64,000 nt of DNA from Craterostigma plantagineum (Eukaryota; Streptophyta; Magnoliopsida; Lamiales; Linderniaceae): assembly GCA_027422505.1 (NCBI GenBank), contig JAPQWV010000411.1, positions 372,001 through 436,000 of the forward strand, given 5' to 3'. The position numbers and the translations under genes are program-made. This document shows positions 1-11,665 of the stretch, piece by piece. The first letter of the stretch is position 1. Each line of letters opens with the position of its first letter. The notes below the pieces were generated by a model. The model had not been told where the DNA came from. It ran no database searches and saw nothing but the letters and a program-made list of their open reading frames with translations.

Positions 1-333
1 ACCGGCATCACCTACAACAATCCAATTGCCAAGAAGACCAGGATGATGCTGAAGACAGAAATTCACAAGTTTTGCGACGGAACCCTCAAGATCGTCAGGC
101 GAAATATCGAACAGAGGTTGGAAGAGATAAATAGAGACACGATGCTCAGGGATCCACCGGTTTGTGAGAGAACAGCCGCTCCTGATGGAATTGCTGGATG
201 ACATCGAGGAGCTCCTGAAGCTCAGGGTGACCGTTAGGACTACGAGCATGCGCTGGGCTTGCGCAGATCGTACTATGCCCGACAAGGACGAACAGCGCGG
301 AGACGCAATCAAGCACAAAGGGAGAGAATGTAG
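1..333 (+). pseudogene. C-terminal end of the extra 3' ORF of element C' (fragment)
   Basis: This is the tail of the large ORF that follows pol in this family; the left part is outside the window. It matches 51763-52095 with two substitutions near 228-231. The reading frame is broken: a frame with LEEINRDTML is lost near 150 and the next frame continues with REQPLLMELLDDIEELLK. The frame that ends the family's ORF (ATG at 328-330, TAG at 331-333) overlaps the first bases of the LTR, as in C and B. Function is unknown; the visible part is charged and probably helical. Confidence 0.75.
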
Positions 334-679
334 AATATCATTTGTAATTGTGCTTGATTTCATTAGTTGTCCTTGTAATTAGGGGCTTTACTTGTATTAT
401 TCTTTAGATTAAGGACTAGTTCGATATTTATACCAAGATTGTTGGTATTAATACTTGTAAATGAATTGAGCTGAATAGAGAAAGTTTAGAGAATTGATCC
501 GAAGGGCTTGCAAATCGATTTCTAGAGAGAGAAACAACAGTAACTTTCTCACTCTAATTGAATTCTCTCTTTTGTTCTTATTTTGAGTTTTTCGATCGAA
601 TTCAATTGATCATCTAAACGATCGAATTGTTATGGTTTCTAGCCTAGGATCGTGGAGTTGTTAATCGGAGGACCTAACA
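329..679 (+). repeat. 3' LTR of element C' (351 bp)
   Basis: Starts TGTAGAATATC and ends GGACCTAACA, so it has TG...CA ends, and is identical or nearly so to 52091-52441. It is preceded by a purine tract (AAAGGGAGAGAA) and followed by CTTTG (680-684), which is the target-site duplication seen at both ends of complete element C. This marks it as the 3' end of a duplicate of that same insertion, not an independent one. Confidence 0.92.
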
Positions 680-1569
680 CTTTGATTGCGATTAGATTCG
701 TAGCTATTTGAACTTCAATTTAGCAGAATAGATCAGATCTGGTTAATCACTGTTCACGCAAAATTTGTTTAGAACACATACTGATTTTGATCAAATTCGA
801 CATGTTTTGCTTCATAATGTGTTTAGTCGTGTGTCAGTGCGTATTCCTTATCTGATTACGAGCAATTACCTGTAATTTCAGAGTCTAATTCATCGGTTTT
901 GCTTGAATCAGTGTTAATTTTATTCTGTGATTTTTTTCGATTATCTCAATTTTTCACGCTAGGTTCTTCGATCAGATTGATTTCTCAATCGAAAACGCGG
1001 CCCGCATATTTTTCTCGAGCAGAATATGAAGTCAGACTTAAAGACGTCTTTATCAAGAATGACTTTAGTTGAAAAATTTCTTGAGCATTATTAAGCCAAA
1101 AACGTTTCCGACGAAGACCAATTTTGACCTCTTGCCGCGTAAAACTTCTGTCGAATTTTTTTTCGGTCAGACTTTCTATGTTTGAGTAAGCGAAAACCAT
1201 TTGTGTCCGAGAAACTTTTTCAGTCAACGAATTTATTCTGACTGAGCGAGAAACTTACTAAACGTATTGTTTCTTTGCGATCGAAATAAATTCACGACTG
1301 AGAGATTTTCTCGATCGAAAGATTTCAAACATAATTTTGGCTCGTAAAATTTTTCGATGACAAAATTCCTTCGCACGAGAACACTAGTCAATACATTTTA
1401 TTTCGACACAATTATTTTCGATCAAACTCTAAAGATTGAATCGAAAATAATTCTTGAACTTCTTTAGAATCAAACTCTACTGACTAATTTGCTACTTGTG
1501 AAGCACATAACATCAGCCCATACTATCAAAACAACCAACCAAGATCATTAATCAACTCGACAAACAAAA
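680..1569 (+). other. 5' untranslated leader of element B (part 3' of the C' insertion)
   Basis: Non-coding, AT-rich sequence that aligns with the leader of element C from about 37677. For example, both carry a nearly identical stretch around CTGATTTTGATCAAATTCG. It holds many TCGA-type palindromes (CTCGATCGAAA at about 1310, CGATCGAAAT at about 1278). I see no gene in it; short antisense ORFs here are not supported. Confidence 0.75.
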
Positions 1570-4500
1570 ATGGATGCCTATTCACTTGGAAATGACAACC
1601 GTCCCTCGATCCTAAAATGAGGTGAATATACAGTGTGGACAAGCAGATTTCTAAATTTTATTGAGCTAAAAGATCAAGCAGATGACCTTCTCGGTTCACT
1701 TGAGCAAGGGCCGGCTCAGTTCTGGATACATGTGCCTGGTGACAACTCCGCTAACCTCCGATCCCTGCTTCTAGACGACTTAAAGAGCCTAGAGAGTACA
1801 CCGTAGAGGAAAGAGTGAGAGCTAAGGCTGATCTTGTAGCCAAGAACACCTTAATGCACGGCATCCCAAACGACATCTATCAACAGATAGACAGCATCCC
1901 AACAGCTAAGGGAATGTGGGACGAGCTGCATAAGATGATGCAACGAACAGAGTCGGCATCAAGGTCAAAAAGGCAAACATTCTAACGGCCTATGATTCCT
2001 TCCGAGCTAAATCCGAGGAAAGCTTGCATGATCTTTACCAGAGATATCTCACTCTCCTAAACGTGATGAGGAAGATTGAAATCACGAAGACTATAGGATA
2101 TCAGTTTAATTGTGCGTTGATTTAATTAGCTGTCCTCGTAGATTGGGGCTTTTATTGAAATATTCTAGTTTAGGACTTAGTTTGATATTTTAACCAAGTA
2201 TGTTTGGTATACACAGATGTACAAACATTGTGATTAAGAGAGAATGTTAGACAACTGATCCGAAAGGCTTGCAAATCCAATCCTAGAGAGAAAATCAGAA
2301 ATCATTCTCTCACTACAAAGTTTCTCTCTCACGCACTCTAACGAAAGGTTTTCGATCGTTGTTCAATTCGTATAATTCTATTCGATTACCTTAGGATTCA
2401 AGTCTAGGATCTTAGAGTTGATAATTTAGGACCTAACAAAGACGAACATGGAAACCAACATCCGATTTCTTTTCACTCTGCCCTCCGAATGGAAGAAGAT
2501 ATCCGCTCAAATCCGACTAAATAAAGACCTTGAGGAGCAAGATATACATGCCATGTACGACAATCTCGCATAGCACGAGGAAGATGTTAGCGAGATTCAG
2601 AAGGAGCAGAAGGGCAAACTTATCGACGACTCAGTTGCCCTAGTCTCAGAGACGAGAAGGTCAAAAACATGAAAAGAATAGATCATCAAGCTTCCTACCC
2701 CCTCAGAGTCTGAAGATGAAATAGATTCAGACATGGAGCCTAACATGAAAGCGTTGGAAAAGCAGTTGGTGTTAATTGAAAAGATAATGAGCAAACGATA
2801 CTTTAAAAGAATTCCTCACCATCAGCTAATCGACTTCGGACCTCAAGCTCAAGGAATAAAGAACATACTGAGACCTCCGAACTCAAAACCCCCCAAAGAA
2901 CCAACCAAATGCTTTAACTGTGGGAAACTTGGTCATTTTGCCAGAGAATGCCTCTTCCAAAGAAGAGAGACGCTAACTACTACTCCAAGAAGCTTCAACT
3001 CGCGAAGCAAAAGGAAGCTGGAGTAGCTTTAATGGCAGAACAAAACTACTGGCTCGAGGACACGTCTAGCTCATAAGAGGAAAATTTAGCCTTAATGGCC
3101 CGCCTGGACGAGCATTCAGACGCCGAAACCTCAGAATAGACGGACGAAGACCAAGCATCCGAACCTTCTGAGGAGGTAGTTTCCCCTACCACATTATTGA
3201 CCATGTTAGAATCGTATCAATTAGCATACACTAACATGAAACGTGAGTAGAAAAGTATAAAGGAAGTAGAAAAGAAACTAGCTAGGTCTCAAGAAAAAAT
3301 TACTAGTCTCGAATCAGAACTTAGGAGCTCTAGTGTGAAAATAGAAGAACTTTCTAAGAGCCTACATTATAGAGAGACTACAAAACCTCAAATAGAGCAG
3401 CATGATCAAAAAATTAAAGAATTAGAAGACAGGCTAGAAAATAACTACAATTACCTAATTAGAAATTCCAATGAGAAGGCTAACCTCAATTGTAGGTTAA
3501 CAGAAGCGAGTACTAGGATCACCAACCTAGAAACCGAATTAGATAGATCTAATACTAAGGTTTGTGAACTTAGGAAAAATCTCGATGCCTGCGGAAGCCG
3601 CCAAATTGACGGTTGAAAATAATTTTGCTCTATTAGGAGAAGAGCGTAAGAAGTTATACGCGAAAATTAAAAATTATATGATCTTATGATAAAGAATGGA
3701 CAATCGGAGCAGACTATTTTTGAATGAGCCCAAGGACTTAGAGTTGTAGGATTTTAAGTATGGCTTAGGTTTTGAAAATCCATGTCATTTGAAGAAAGTT
3801 GACGGTAAACAACTATACGATGTCAAATACATGGATCTCGGACTAACCTCTCTCATGGCTTTCACTGGGGAAAGGAAACTTATGAATTAGAAGAAACCAA
3901 GTGAAAAGCCAAAACCAAGGCTGAAATTCCCCTTTGCTATGACGAACTAAATCAAAGCAACGACACTGAGAATCTTCCCAAGGGTTGGAGCCTTGAATCA
4001 GTTCAAATTCCTGAAGATCATTCTAAAATTACGGAAGCTTAGAATCATCATTCTGAAAAATTCTCTCTATATAACCCCAAATTATTAGAAAAATAGAAGG
4101 GTTAAGAGCTTCTTTAGAAAAAAAAGGGAGAATTTGAACCTGAAAAGAAAGAATTTCTAAAAGAGATGGAAAATCTCAAAGCTTCTTCAATCCCACAAGC
4201 TATTTCTCACGCATCTCCCTCAATCGAAAATATCATGCTGAAAAGCGTGAAGAAAGAAAAAGCACCTTCGTAAGATCTTAAGAATAGTACTTTAGAATAT
4301 TCTAAATCTAATTCTGTTTCGCTTACGTCTGAGGGAGCGTAGAGCGAGCGAGCTTTAGAGTCGAAGGCTGGAGTGTCTAAATTAAAAATAGAGAAGGTGC
4401 TCGTAAACTTGAATGCATTTAAGAAAATATCTCCTTCTGTACAAATAAAAGACACTCGTAGAAATAAAAGAGCCGTTTCTTCTGCTCAAATAATTGTTTC

Positions 4501-5000
4501 TACATGTTCACTCCAGCCTGCCAATTTTAGAAGCACAAATTTCGAAATAGACTCTACTTCAGCAATAAAACTAATTATTCTAAGACAAATGCCTCTAGGA
4601 AGACAAGTAGGAAACAAGATCCTGCCATAAAGAAAGCATATGGCGCTATTCATGCTTGTTCTCATCTAAGGTATCCTGTTAAGATCGAATCACCAAAGCA
4701 CCTTATGAGACTATCCGATGAAAAGATCTTTTCCACACTCAAGCCTACTAAAGCATTTGTTCGAGCTGAAATTAATCTCTGCAAGGTTCAATCCAAATGG
4801 GTTCCTAAATCACCGCCTAAAAAGACGAAAGCAAAAAGGCTATGCCGTCTACAAAGGGCAAACCCAACTCAACTCCTTCGCGAGTAACTTGGGTTGTTAA
4901 AACCCCTACTAACACTAGTTTAGGAACCATATCCGAATCAAAGAAAAAATCTGCTAATCAGTGAGGACCCAATTATAAGTGAATACCTAAAGCACTTTAA
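1570..5000 (+). pseudogene. gag: gag pseudogene of element B (copy 1), split by a solo LTR
   Basis: Gag forms the particle and packages RNA. The start MDAYSLGNDN is shared by elements C and G. A TGA appears within 17 codons where C has CGA, and further stops follow. A solo LTR (2092-2438) sits in the middle of the capsid part. The nucleocapsid zinc knuckle CFNCGKLGHFAREC (C-X2-C-X4-H-X4-C) is intact at 2910-2951. Downstream come a coiled-coil stretch (about 3280-3690, ELEDRLENNYNYL) and a conserved basic C-terminal part (about 4690-4830, with KAFVRAEIN and KWVPKSPP). The family gag ends at TAA 4998-5000, which is also conserved in C and G. Dead gene. Confidence 0.87.
2092..2438 (+). mobile_element. 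Solo LTR inside gag of element B (347 bp)
   Basis: Closely resembles B's own 3' LTR at 14480-14820. It is flanked by a perfect 5-bp target-site duplication AAGAC (2087-2091 and 2439-2443). The first dinucleotide has mutated from TG to TA; the end is CCTAACA. No internal element sequence is present, so it is a solo LTR left by LTR-LTR recombination. The same insertion is in the second copy (53853-54199), so it predates the block duplication. Confidence 0.93.
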
Positions 5001-5015
5001 ATTTGCTTTTTGCAG

Positions 5016-8000
5016 ATCCATCATGTGTGTTACCTCGACTCTGGTTGCTCCACACACATGACGGAATACAAGAGCTGCTGAGCAACTACAAAGACCGACC
5101 GAATGGAAGTCAGATTCGGGAACAACGACTCAGCCCCCATTCTAGGACTTGGGGACATCATTCTAGAAAATCTGACAATCAAGGATGTCTCTTACGTCGA
5201 AGGTCTCCGCCGTAACTTGTTCAGCATAGGCCAATTCTATGACAAAGGATTCCAGGTGGTCTTCATGCTGACCAGTGCAGAATATTGGACAGTCAGAACA
5301 CAGAACTCCTCCAAGGACTTCGGAAATCTAATCTTTACACAATCAATCTGACGTCCGTGCGGACTACGACTGTTGTTTGCCTCATCTCCCAGACTACAAT
5401 TCAGAGGAACAGCTTATGGCATCAATATGTGTCTCATCTAAACATCAAAGCTCTTCAACGACTATTAACGTAAAAGTTGGTTCACGGTCTACCAACCATT
5501 ATTCTACTAAAAGAGCATCCGGCGTGTCAACTAGAAAAAATGAAGCGAGCTTCTCATCATGTCAAACTAGTTGCCTCTACTTCACGTCCCTTGGAATTAC
5601 TACATATGAACCTCTGTGGACACATGCAGACGCAGAGTATTAGTGGGCGCAGCATGCTAGTTGTCGTTGATGACTACTCTCGCTACACGTGGATGAAGTT
5701 CCTCCGAACTAAGGATGAGACAGGGGACTTGATAATCGATTTTGTGAACCCTACTCAGAATTTGCTGCAACAAACCATTCAAGTCATCAGAACAGACAAT
5801 GGCACTGAGTTCAAAAACAAGTACCTCAGTGATTTATATCAGAAACATGGGATTAGTTAGCAATTCTCAGCCGCAAAGATGCCCCAACAAAACAGTGTCA
5901 TTGAAAGGAAGAATAGAACGCTAGTGGAAGCCGCACGTACGATGCTGATTCATTCTGGCCTCCGACACTTCCTTTGGGCTGAAGCAGTAAATACCGCCTG
6001 CTTCACTCAGAATAGGACGGTGGTTCACAAGCGCTTCGATAAGACTCTGTATGAAATAATAATCAAGCGAGTACCCAATATTCCTTCTTCAAAGTCTTCG
6101 GGTGCAAGTGCTTTGTAGCGAACGACAAAGAGCAACGTGCTAAGTTCAATTCTAAAGCATTCGAAGCCACATTTTTCGGGTATTCATTAACTTCAAGGGC
6201 GTACCGAGTATACATCAAGTCCAACCGCACAATCAGAGAAAGCTATAATGACACTTTCCACGAAGTGGCAAAGATGGCTCCTGCACACCTCAGTTCAGGA
6301 CCCGCACCTAACCAGATGGCTTCTGAATACAATAGTTTAGAACCCGTATACACTAGTGTGTTGGCACAAAACCAACAAAAGATGGCAACAAATAAGGACT
6401 CAACATCAGAGGAAGCTCTGAGACTTGCGTTGGAAGACTTGGACTCTCTCTTTTAGCCCGTATATCGGCTAGAGACTATTAACGATACACCTTTAGTGGA
6501 AACCCCACTGGATGAGGCCGATGTCCCAAGCTCTTCAAATGTCCCCACCTCACCCGACTCAGAATTACAACAGATCACTGAAGAACCCATCATAGTCAAT
6601 GAGGAAGTCCAGTCAGAATCGCCCAATTTAATGAAGAAACAGATTTACCTCAACCTAATGAACAACCTGAAATTCTTGGAAATCTCAGCCCACAAATGGC
6701 TGATGCATCTACTTCAGCTCTGCCACATGAGCGAAGGACTCGAGCACATCTGGTTCATTAGATTATTGGTGATGTTTCGAGCGGAGTAAGGACAAGACAT
6801 CAACACAGTCTCTTCAGCTGCTTCTTAAGCCAAAATGAGCCAACCAAGGTAGCAGACACGCTTAAAGACCCGGATTGGGTGATAGCTATGCAAGATGAGA
6901 TCAACCAATTCGAGCGTTTTCAAGTATGGACTTTAATACCCCGTCCACATGGGAAAACTATCATCGGAACGAAATCGGTATTTGAGAATAAAAAAAATGA
7001 AGATGGGGAAGTGATTCGGAACAAAGCAAGGCTGTTTAGGATACAATCAACCGGAAGGCATCGACTACGACAAAACCTATGCTCATGTGGCCCGAATCGA
7101 AGCCATCCGCCTTTTCTTGGCTTATGTGGCTCACAAAGACTTCAAGGTCTATCAAATGGATGTTAAGATCGCCTTCCTCAATGGCGTGTTAAAGGAGGAA
7201 GTCTACGTATCTCATCCAGAAGGTTTTGTTAATCAAGAACTCCCCGATCGCGTCTATCGGTTGGACAAAGCTCTCTACGGACTGAAACAATCCCCACGTG
7301 TTTCGTATGATGTCCTGAGCAATTTCCCCGTGAAATCAGGGTTCATCCGCAGAACGATCGATACGACTCTCTTCATAAAATGGCAAGACAAAGATTTGAT
7401 GATTGTCCAAGTTTATGTAGACGAAATCATCTTCGGATCAACAAATCCGCGGTTATGCAAGAGATTTGGAGATCTAATGAAGACCAAATTTGAAATGAGT
7501 CACATGCGAGAGATGCAATTCTTCTTGGGACTCCAAGTCAGGCCGCTCGAAGATGGGATATTCATAAGCCAGACTAAATACAACAAGGATATTCTAAAGA
7601 AATTCATTCAAGATTAGAGCAAGCCTCTCAACACGCCCATGTCACCCAGCTGCAAGTTGGACACCGATCCCACAGGAAAAGCGGTCGACATCACACTATA
7701 TCGCAGCATCATCGGCTCTCTTCTCTATCTCACCTCAATCTGGCCGGATATCATGTTTGCCACTTGCCTATGTGCCCGTTTTCAAGCCGACGCTAAAGAA
7801 TCCCACATGCTCGCGGTTAAACGAATCTTACGCTACCTCAAAGGCACCTCTACCCTAGGATTGTGGTATCCTAAGGGCACGAATTTCAAATTGATTGGCT
7901 ATACTGACGCTGATTATGCAGGTTACCGAATGGACAGAAAAAGCACATCCGGTGGCGCTCAATTTCTAGGCGAACAGCACATCACGTAGAAAAAGGCACA

Positions 8001-8117
8001 ATTGACATGTACTTCGTGAAAATGGAATATCAACTAGCTGACATTTTCACCAAGGTCTTGGATTAAAAACGGTTCCATTTCCTTGTCGGAAAATTAGGCA
8101 TGTTGAATCTTCCGTAA
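5016..8117 (+). pseudogene. pol: pol pseudogene of element B (copy 1): PR, IN, RT, RNase H
   Basis: Copia order is clear. Protease YLDSGCSTHM at 5031. Pre-integrase zinc region with LWHQYVSHL and a later HPACQLEKMKRASHH. Integrase core with VVVDDYSRYTW, RTDNGTEF and the E of VIERKNRT (the DDE triad). Reverse transcriptase with [16 protein letters not shown]. The RT catalytic motif reads [10 protein letters not shown] (about 7416) instead of YVDD, so one catalytic aspartate is lost. RNase H starts with GYTDADYAG and then jumps from FLGE to the HVEKGT-equivalent region, a deletion of about 250 bp near 7974. Many frameshifts and stops occur. TAG at 7615-7617 is CAG in the second copy, so it arose after the duplication. 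Ends LNLP then TAA. Confidence 0.9.
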
Positions 8118-8373
8118 TCTGCACTTTAGGTGCTCCTATGTGCTTCCACATGTTCGATCCTATGTGTCTTCTATACTAATGTCATATCTTGCATGAAATA
8201 TTTCTTTGTAATAAAAATAAAAATAATCTAATAAAAATCCAAAGATGTTATATGTATAAGTATAATATTAGGGGAATGACGATATCTTTAGGATGCTCGA
8301 TCTAAGTCACGTATAAATTTCCCTAACATGCGACTGATTAATTACTTAATTTTGTCAATCTTGAGTCGTATTC

Positions 8374-8413
8374 TTATGTCTAAAAGTTCTCTTGCAGGCT
8401 CCATTAGACACAA
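8374..8413 (+). other. Inverted repeat after pol (stem-loop candidate), element B
   Basis: TTATGTCTAA (8374-8383) faces TTAGACACAA (8404-8413) with one mismatch. The same hairpin is perfect in element E (28305-28314/28334-28343) and has a 9-bp perfect stem in C (44940-44948/44971-44979). Its position about 230-330 nt after the pol stop is similar in all three. Confidence 0.55.
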
Positions 8414-8850
8414 AGCCACTTATATGAGTGAGAATTCTAGCCTTCTTTATTTTCTTTCTATGGATCTATCCTTGAGCGAGTCACACAGTCATTGGTTGTC
8501 TTAACTCGTGATTCTTGGCCACACACTCACCCTGCAATAGAACGTTAGGAAGATGTCCTCACTCGGCCAAAAATAATTCTCAATCCTTTAACATAGCCTT
8601 TAGTCATCCATTTTGAGTCTTCTCTGAATTCCATTTCTTTATTTGAAAACCCTTTGAGCCTTCAACCGACAATATAACATTTTGGCGGGTTGTTCAATCA
8701 AGAGAATGATGGAAGAAAAACAGGACGAAAAAGAAAAAAAATGACAAAAGAATGTGGAAAACGCACACGAGGAATGCTCAACGCACAATGAAAAACAGAT
8801 CAAAAGAACCTGCCTCTCAAAATCTTTAAGACGAGGGCATGGATCTTGCT

Positions 8851-9125
8851 GTGAACTTCTCCATTGATGATCTCGTACACTCGTCAGAATGGCTGGAAAG
8901 AGGAGCACCATGAAGTGAACTTCTCCAACGATAATCCAGTCTTATATCGAGACAACAAGAAGAGGAGCACGACCTTGGGTTCGAATTCCATCACTGTGAA
9001 CTTCTCAAATCGATAATCTCTGAAACCTCCCTAGGGTTTAAGAGAAAAGGAGCACGGTATCGGCTCGAGAACCAACAAGAAGAACTTTGCCCTAGATAAT
9101 CTCTCAGCCTCGTAGAGAAGCGGAG
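8851..9125 (+). repeat. Four degenerate GAACTTC...ATAATC repeats in spacer, element B
   Basis: Four units begin at about 8851, 8915, 8996 and 9080. Each has a GAACTT(C/T) box followed by a GATAATCTC-like box, and most have a GAGGAGCAC box 30-50 nt later. The second unit contains GATAATCCAGTCTTATATCG. Corresponding sets lie in C (45411-45700) and E (about 27690-27865, minus). Confidence 0.65.
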
Positions 9126-11370
9126 CTTCAGCTTGAGCAAGTGCAGAAAATTCACAAAAGATAAAATGATGAAAAAGACAATGACGAAAAGAAAAATGCC
9201 GAAGTAAAGGAGAACGATGAAGGAATGGAAGATGACGTAAAGCCTAACCAAATTAAAGCCTTCAAAGTCCCTTTAATTCCAAAACGACGATCTTTCGCTC
9301 TGTGAAGTGATTAAAAGCGCCTTGATCACAGGTAATTGACTTGATATGACTTGTGTTGACTTGAGTGATATAAATATAAAAAATCCCAAGTCAAAAATAA
9401 ATGAGTGCTAGAGCGAACCTAGTGAGAGTTGTCGAAATGGATCCTACTTTGAACCTAAGACTTTAGTTTGCTGACGAGACTTGACGGCATAAAATCTTTC
9501 AAGTGTTGTGAAATTTCTAGGCATGACAATGATCGAAGAAAAATAATCTGACCCCATAACATTAATAAAATTAATATATACATATATAATAAAACAATCA
9601 GAATTTCTTGCTCATACCCTCACGCAATATGTAATATGACTTTGCATTTGAACGGAATTGATTAAATGCGAATTTCTTGCTCATACCCTCACGCAATATT
9701 TTGAATACATGATTAGGGGACCATGTATCTAGGAAATTGTCTAATTTGCGTAGTACATGTTTGGTACTTGAAATTGATTCTATATGTTTTCACGCTAAAT
9801 CAATTTTTGGTGCACTATTTTGAGGGGGAGTATTTACAAAAATTTATGCCTAGAGCTCCAAACTATTTTGATGATCTTTCTCTAAGTATTGCAGAATAAA
9901 TGAGAAGACTTCACAAATTGATCCCGACTTGGAGTACACGACAATGGTTCGAATTTTGAATGGTTAAATATTTGGATCGTAACGTGTTTTGTGATTTTTA
10001 ATTTAACCAACTCATCTTGAAAAATATTTCAAAAGCCTAACATAGAAAAATTGATTCCAAAATTAACTCTAATATTCTCTACATTCTTGCTCTAAGTATT
10101 GCAGATTTACAAATTTGAGATGGAGCCAGATGTCACTGTTCGGAAATTACAGGGAGCTAATTACATATTTCGTTCATCCATAGTGGGAGCAATTATGTGG
10201 TCTTTACTTAAAATTAGAAGTTAATGTAAAAATTTCGAAAAACTTACTATCGCAAAAGTTGGGCGAAATTAGTAATTTTTCAATCGCAGTTTCTCGAGCA
10301 AAAATCGATTTAGGACCAAATGTTAATTTTCGTTCCAAATTGTCGAGAAAAAATCAATTAGGAACCCAATGAAAATTATCGACCTGAGTTTCTCGAGCGA
10401 AAAATTCAAAATTGGGCCTGTATCACTTTCAAACTTAAAACGCCAGATAAGCCCAATTAGAAAAAGTAATTCTTACAGTCGAAAAATACCTAAATACACG
10501 CGCAAACCCTTAATCGCGAAATTCATCAGGCAAAAATTTTTATCTTGCGAAAAACTCTTGCCAAAAGACGAAAACAGTCTCTTTAAAAATCTTAATCTTT
10601 CAACTAATTTTCGTCTTTTTAAGGTAGATTCGACATTCTTTAGGTGTTTACGTGTGTTTAATCTCTGTTTACTTCTACATTTTGTGGTGTTTCGCCTGAT
10701 TTTCTCTGAAGATTTCTCTGATATTGACTGTAAAACCACGAAGCACTGTTTTTCGCTATTTAGACCTGTTCATATGATTAATATGGGTTTAGATTTGCGG
10801 GTATAGATAGATTCTAGGTTTACAGTCACATTGATGGTATAGATTTTCGATTCTCTGAGTTTTAAAGCAAAAATCTAAGTCTCGAGAAAACTGGGTTTGA
10901 AACGTTTGAAGGCGTCGAAGAACTTTTTCGATCGCAAACAGTCTCAGTCTAATTTCAATTTGATTGAGTCACTGTTTGTAGCGTAGAAATCTAACTTTGA
11001 TTTAATGCAAGAGAAAAATTACTGAGCGAAATAGACAAATTAAGTGCAATTTATTCACGAGCGAAAATTTCTCAATCGTAAATTTATGCGGAAATAAATT
11101 TTCTCGATCGTAAATTTACACGGAAATTCTTCTCGATTGCAAAATTTATTGGCTACAGTACTACGTTTCAAATTCAAACACTTAGAAAATTTCTCTAAGT
11201 CTTTGTCACTGTAGCTATCTTCAACGAATAAAATTTTCGATCGAAAAATACAACGGGATTTGAAAATGAAAATTCGCACTTAGGAAATCAATTTGAGAAT
11301 ATCTATTCTTGCGCGATAAAAAGCACGGAGTGAATAGTAGTATTTCAATACTTAGAAAATTGTCGACCAA

Positions 11371-11579
11371 AATTCATTTCGTATGACCTATGTGCCAATT
11401 CATGATTTCGAATGAAATTTTGTCAAACATGCAATGATTTTATCTCTTCAAAATTCATTTCGTATGACCTATGTGCCAATTCATATGTCGAAAATAATTT
11501 TATCTCTTCAAAATTCATTTCGTATGACCTATGTGCCAATTCATGATTTCGAATGAAATTTTGTCAAACATGCAATGAT
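11371..11579 (+). repeat. Triplicated 33-bp repeat upstream of the extra ORF of element B
   Basis: A 33-bp unit containing CGTATGACCTATGTGCC occurs three times (11371-11403, 11452-11484, 11512-11544). A flanking unit containing GTCAAACATGCAATGAT occurs twice (from about 11404 and 11545). It is repeated in the second copy at about 63129-63337. C and E have only loosely similar single versions, so the amplification is specific to B. Confidence 0.85.
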
Positions 11580-11619
11580 ATGATTACTTACTATGGTTTG
11601 ATAAATTCAAATTTTTTAC

Positions 11620-11665
11620 TCAAATTAATATTTTGGACTAATGATTTGTTTTTCTAAATTGTCAG
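11620..11665 (+). promoter_or_regulatory. Candidate branch point and 3' splice site before the extra ORF, element B
   Basis: TTGGACTAATG (CTAAT at 11638-11642) is followed by the T-rich GTTTTTCTAAATTGTCAG, which abuts the ATG at 11666. The same arrangement occurs in C (48573-48606) and E (minus, 24976-25009). The CTAAT-to-AG distance of about 23-30 nt suits a plant intron. Splicing is inferred. Confidence 0.5.

Larger units (their letters stand above)
8118..11665 (+). other. Non-coding spacer between pol and the extra ORF, element B copy 1
   Basis: About 3.5 kb with no credible gene. It contains a near-hairpin TTATGTCTAA/TTAGACACAA (8374-8413), four degenerate repeats built on GAACTTCTCC (8851-9125), an internal polypurine tract TGAGGGGGAG (9821-9830), many TCGATCG/CTCGA palindromes (10200-11280) and a triplicated 33-bp repeat (11371-11544). 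Elements C and E have spacers of similar size and content in the same place, so it is a fixed part of the family's genome. A 145-codon ORF at 10369-10806 has no matching ORF in C or E and is not called. Confidence 0.8.

Noticed and set aside
10369..10806. 145-codon ORF, also present at 62127-62564
   Set aside because: It lies in the TCGA-rich spacer and is present twice only because of the block duplication. It has no counterpart frame in C or E and overlaps an equally open antisense frame.
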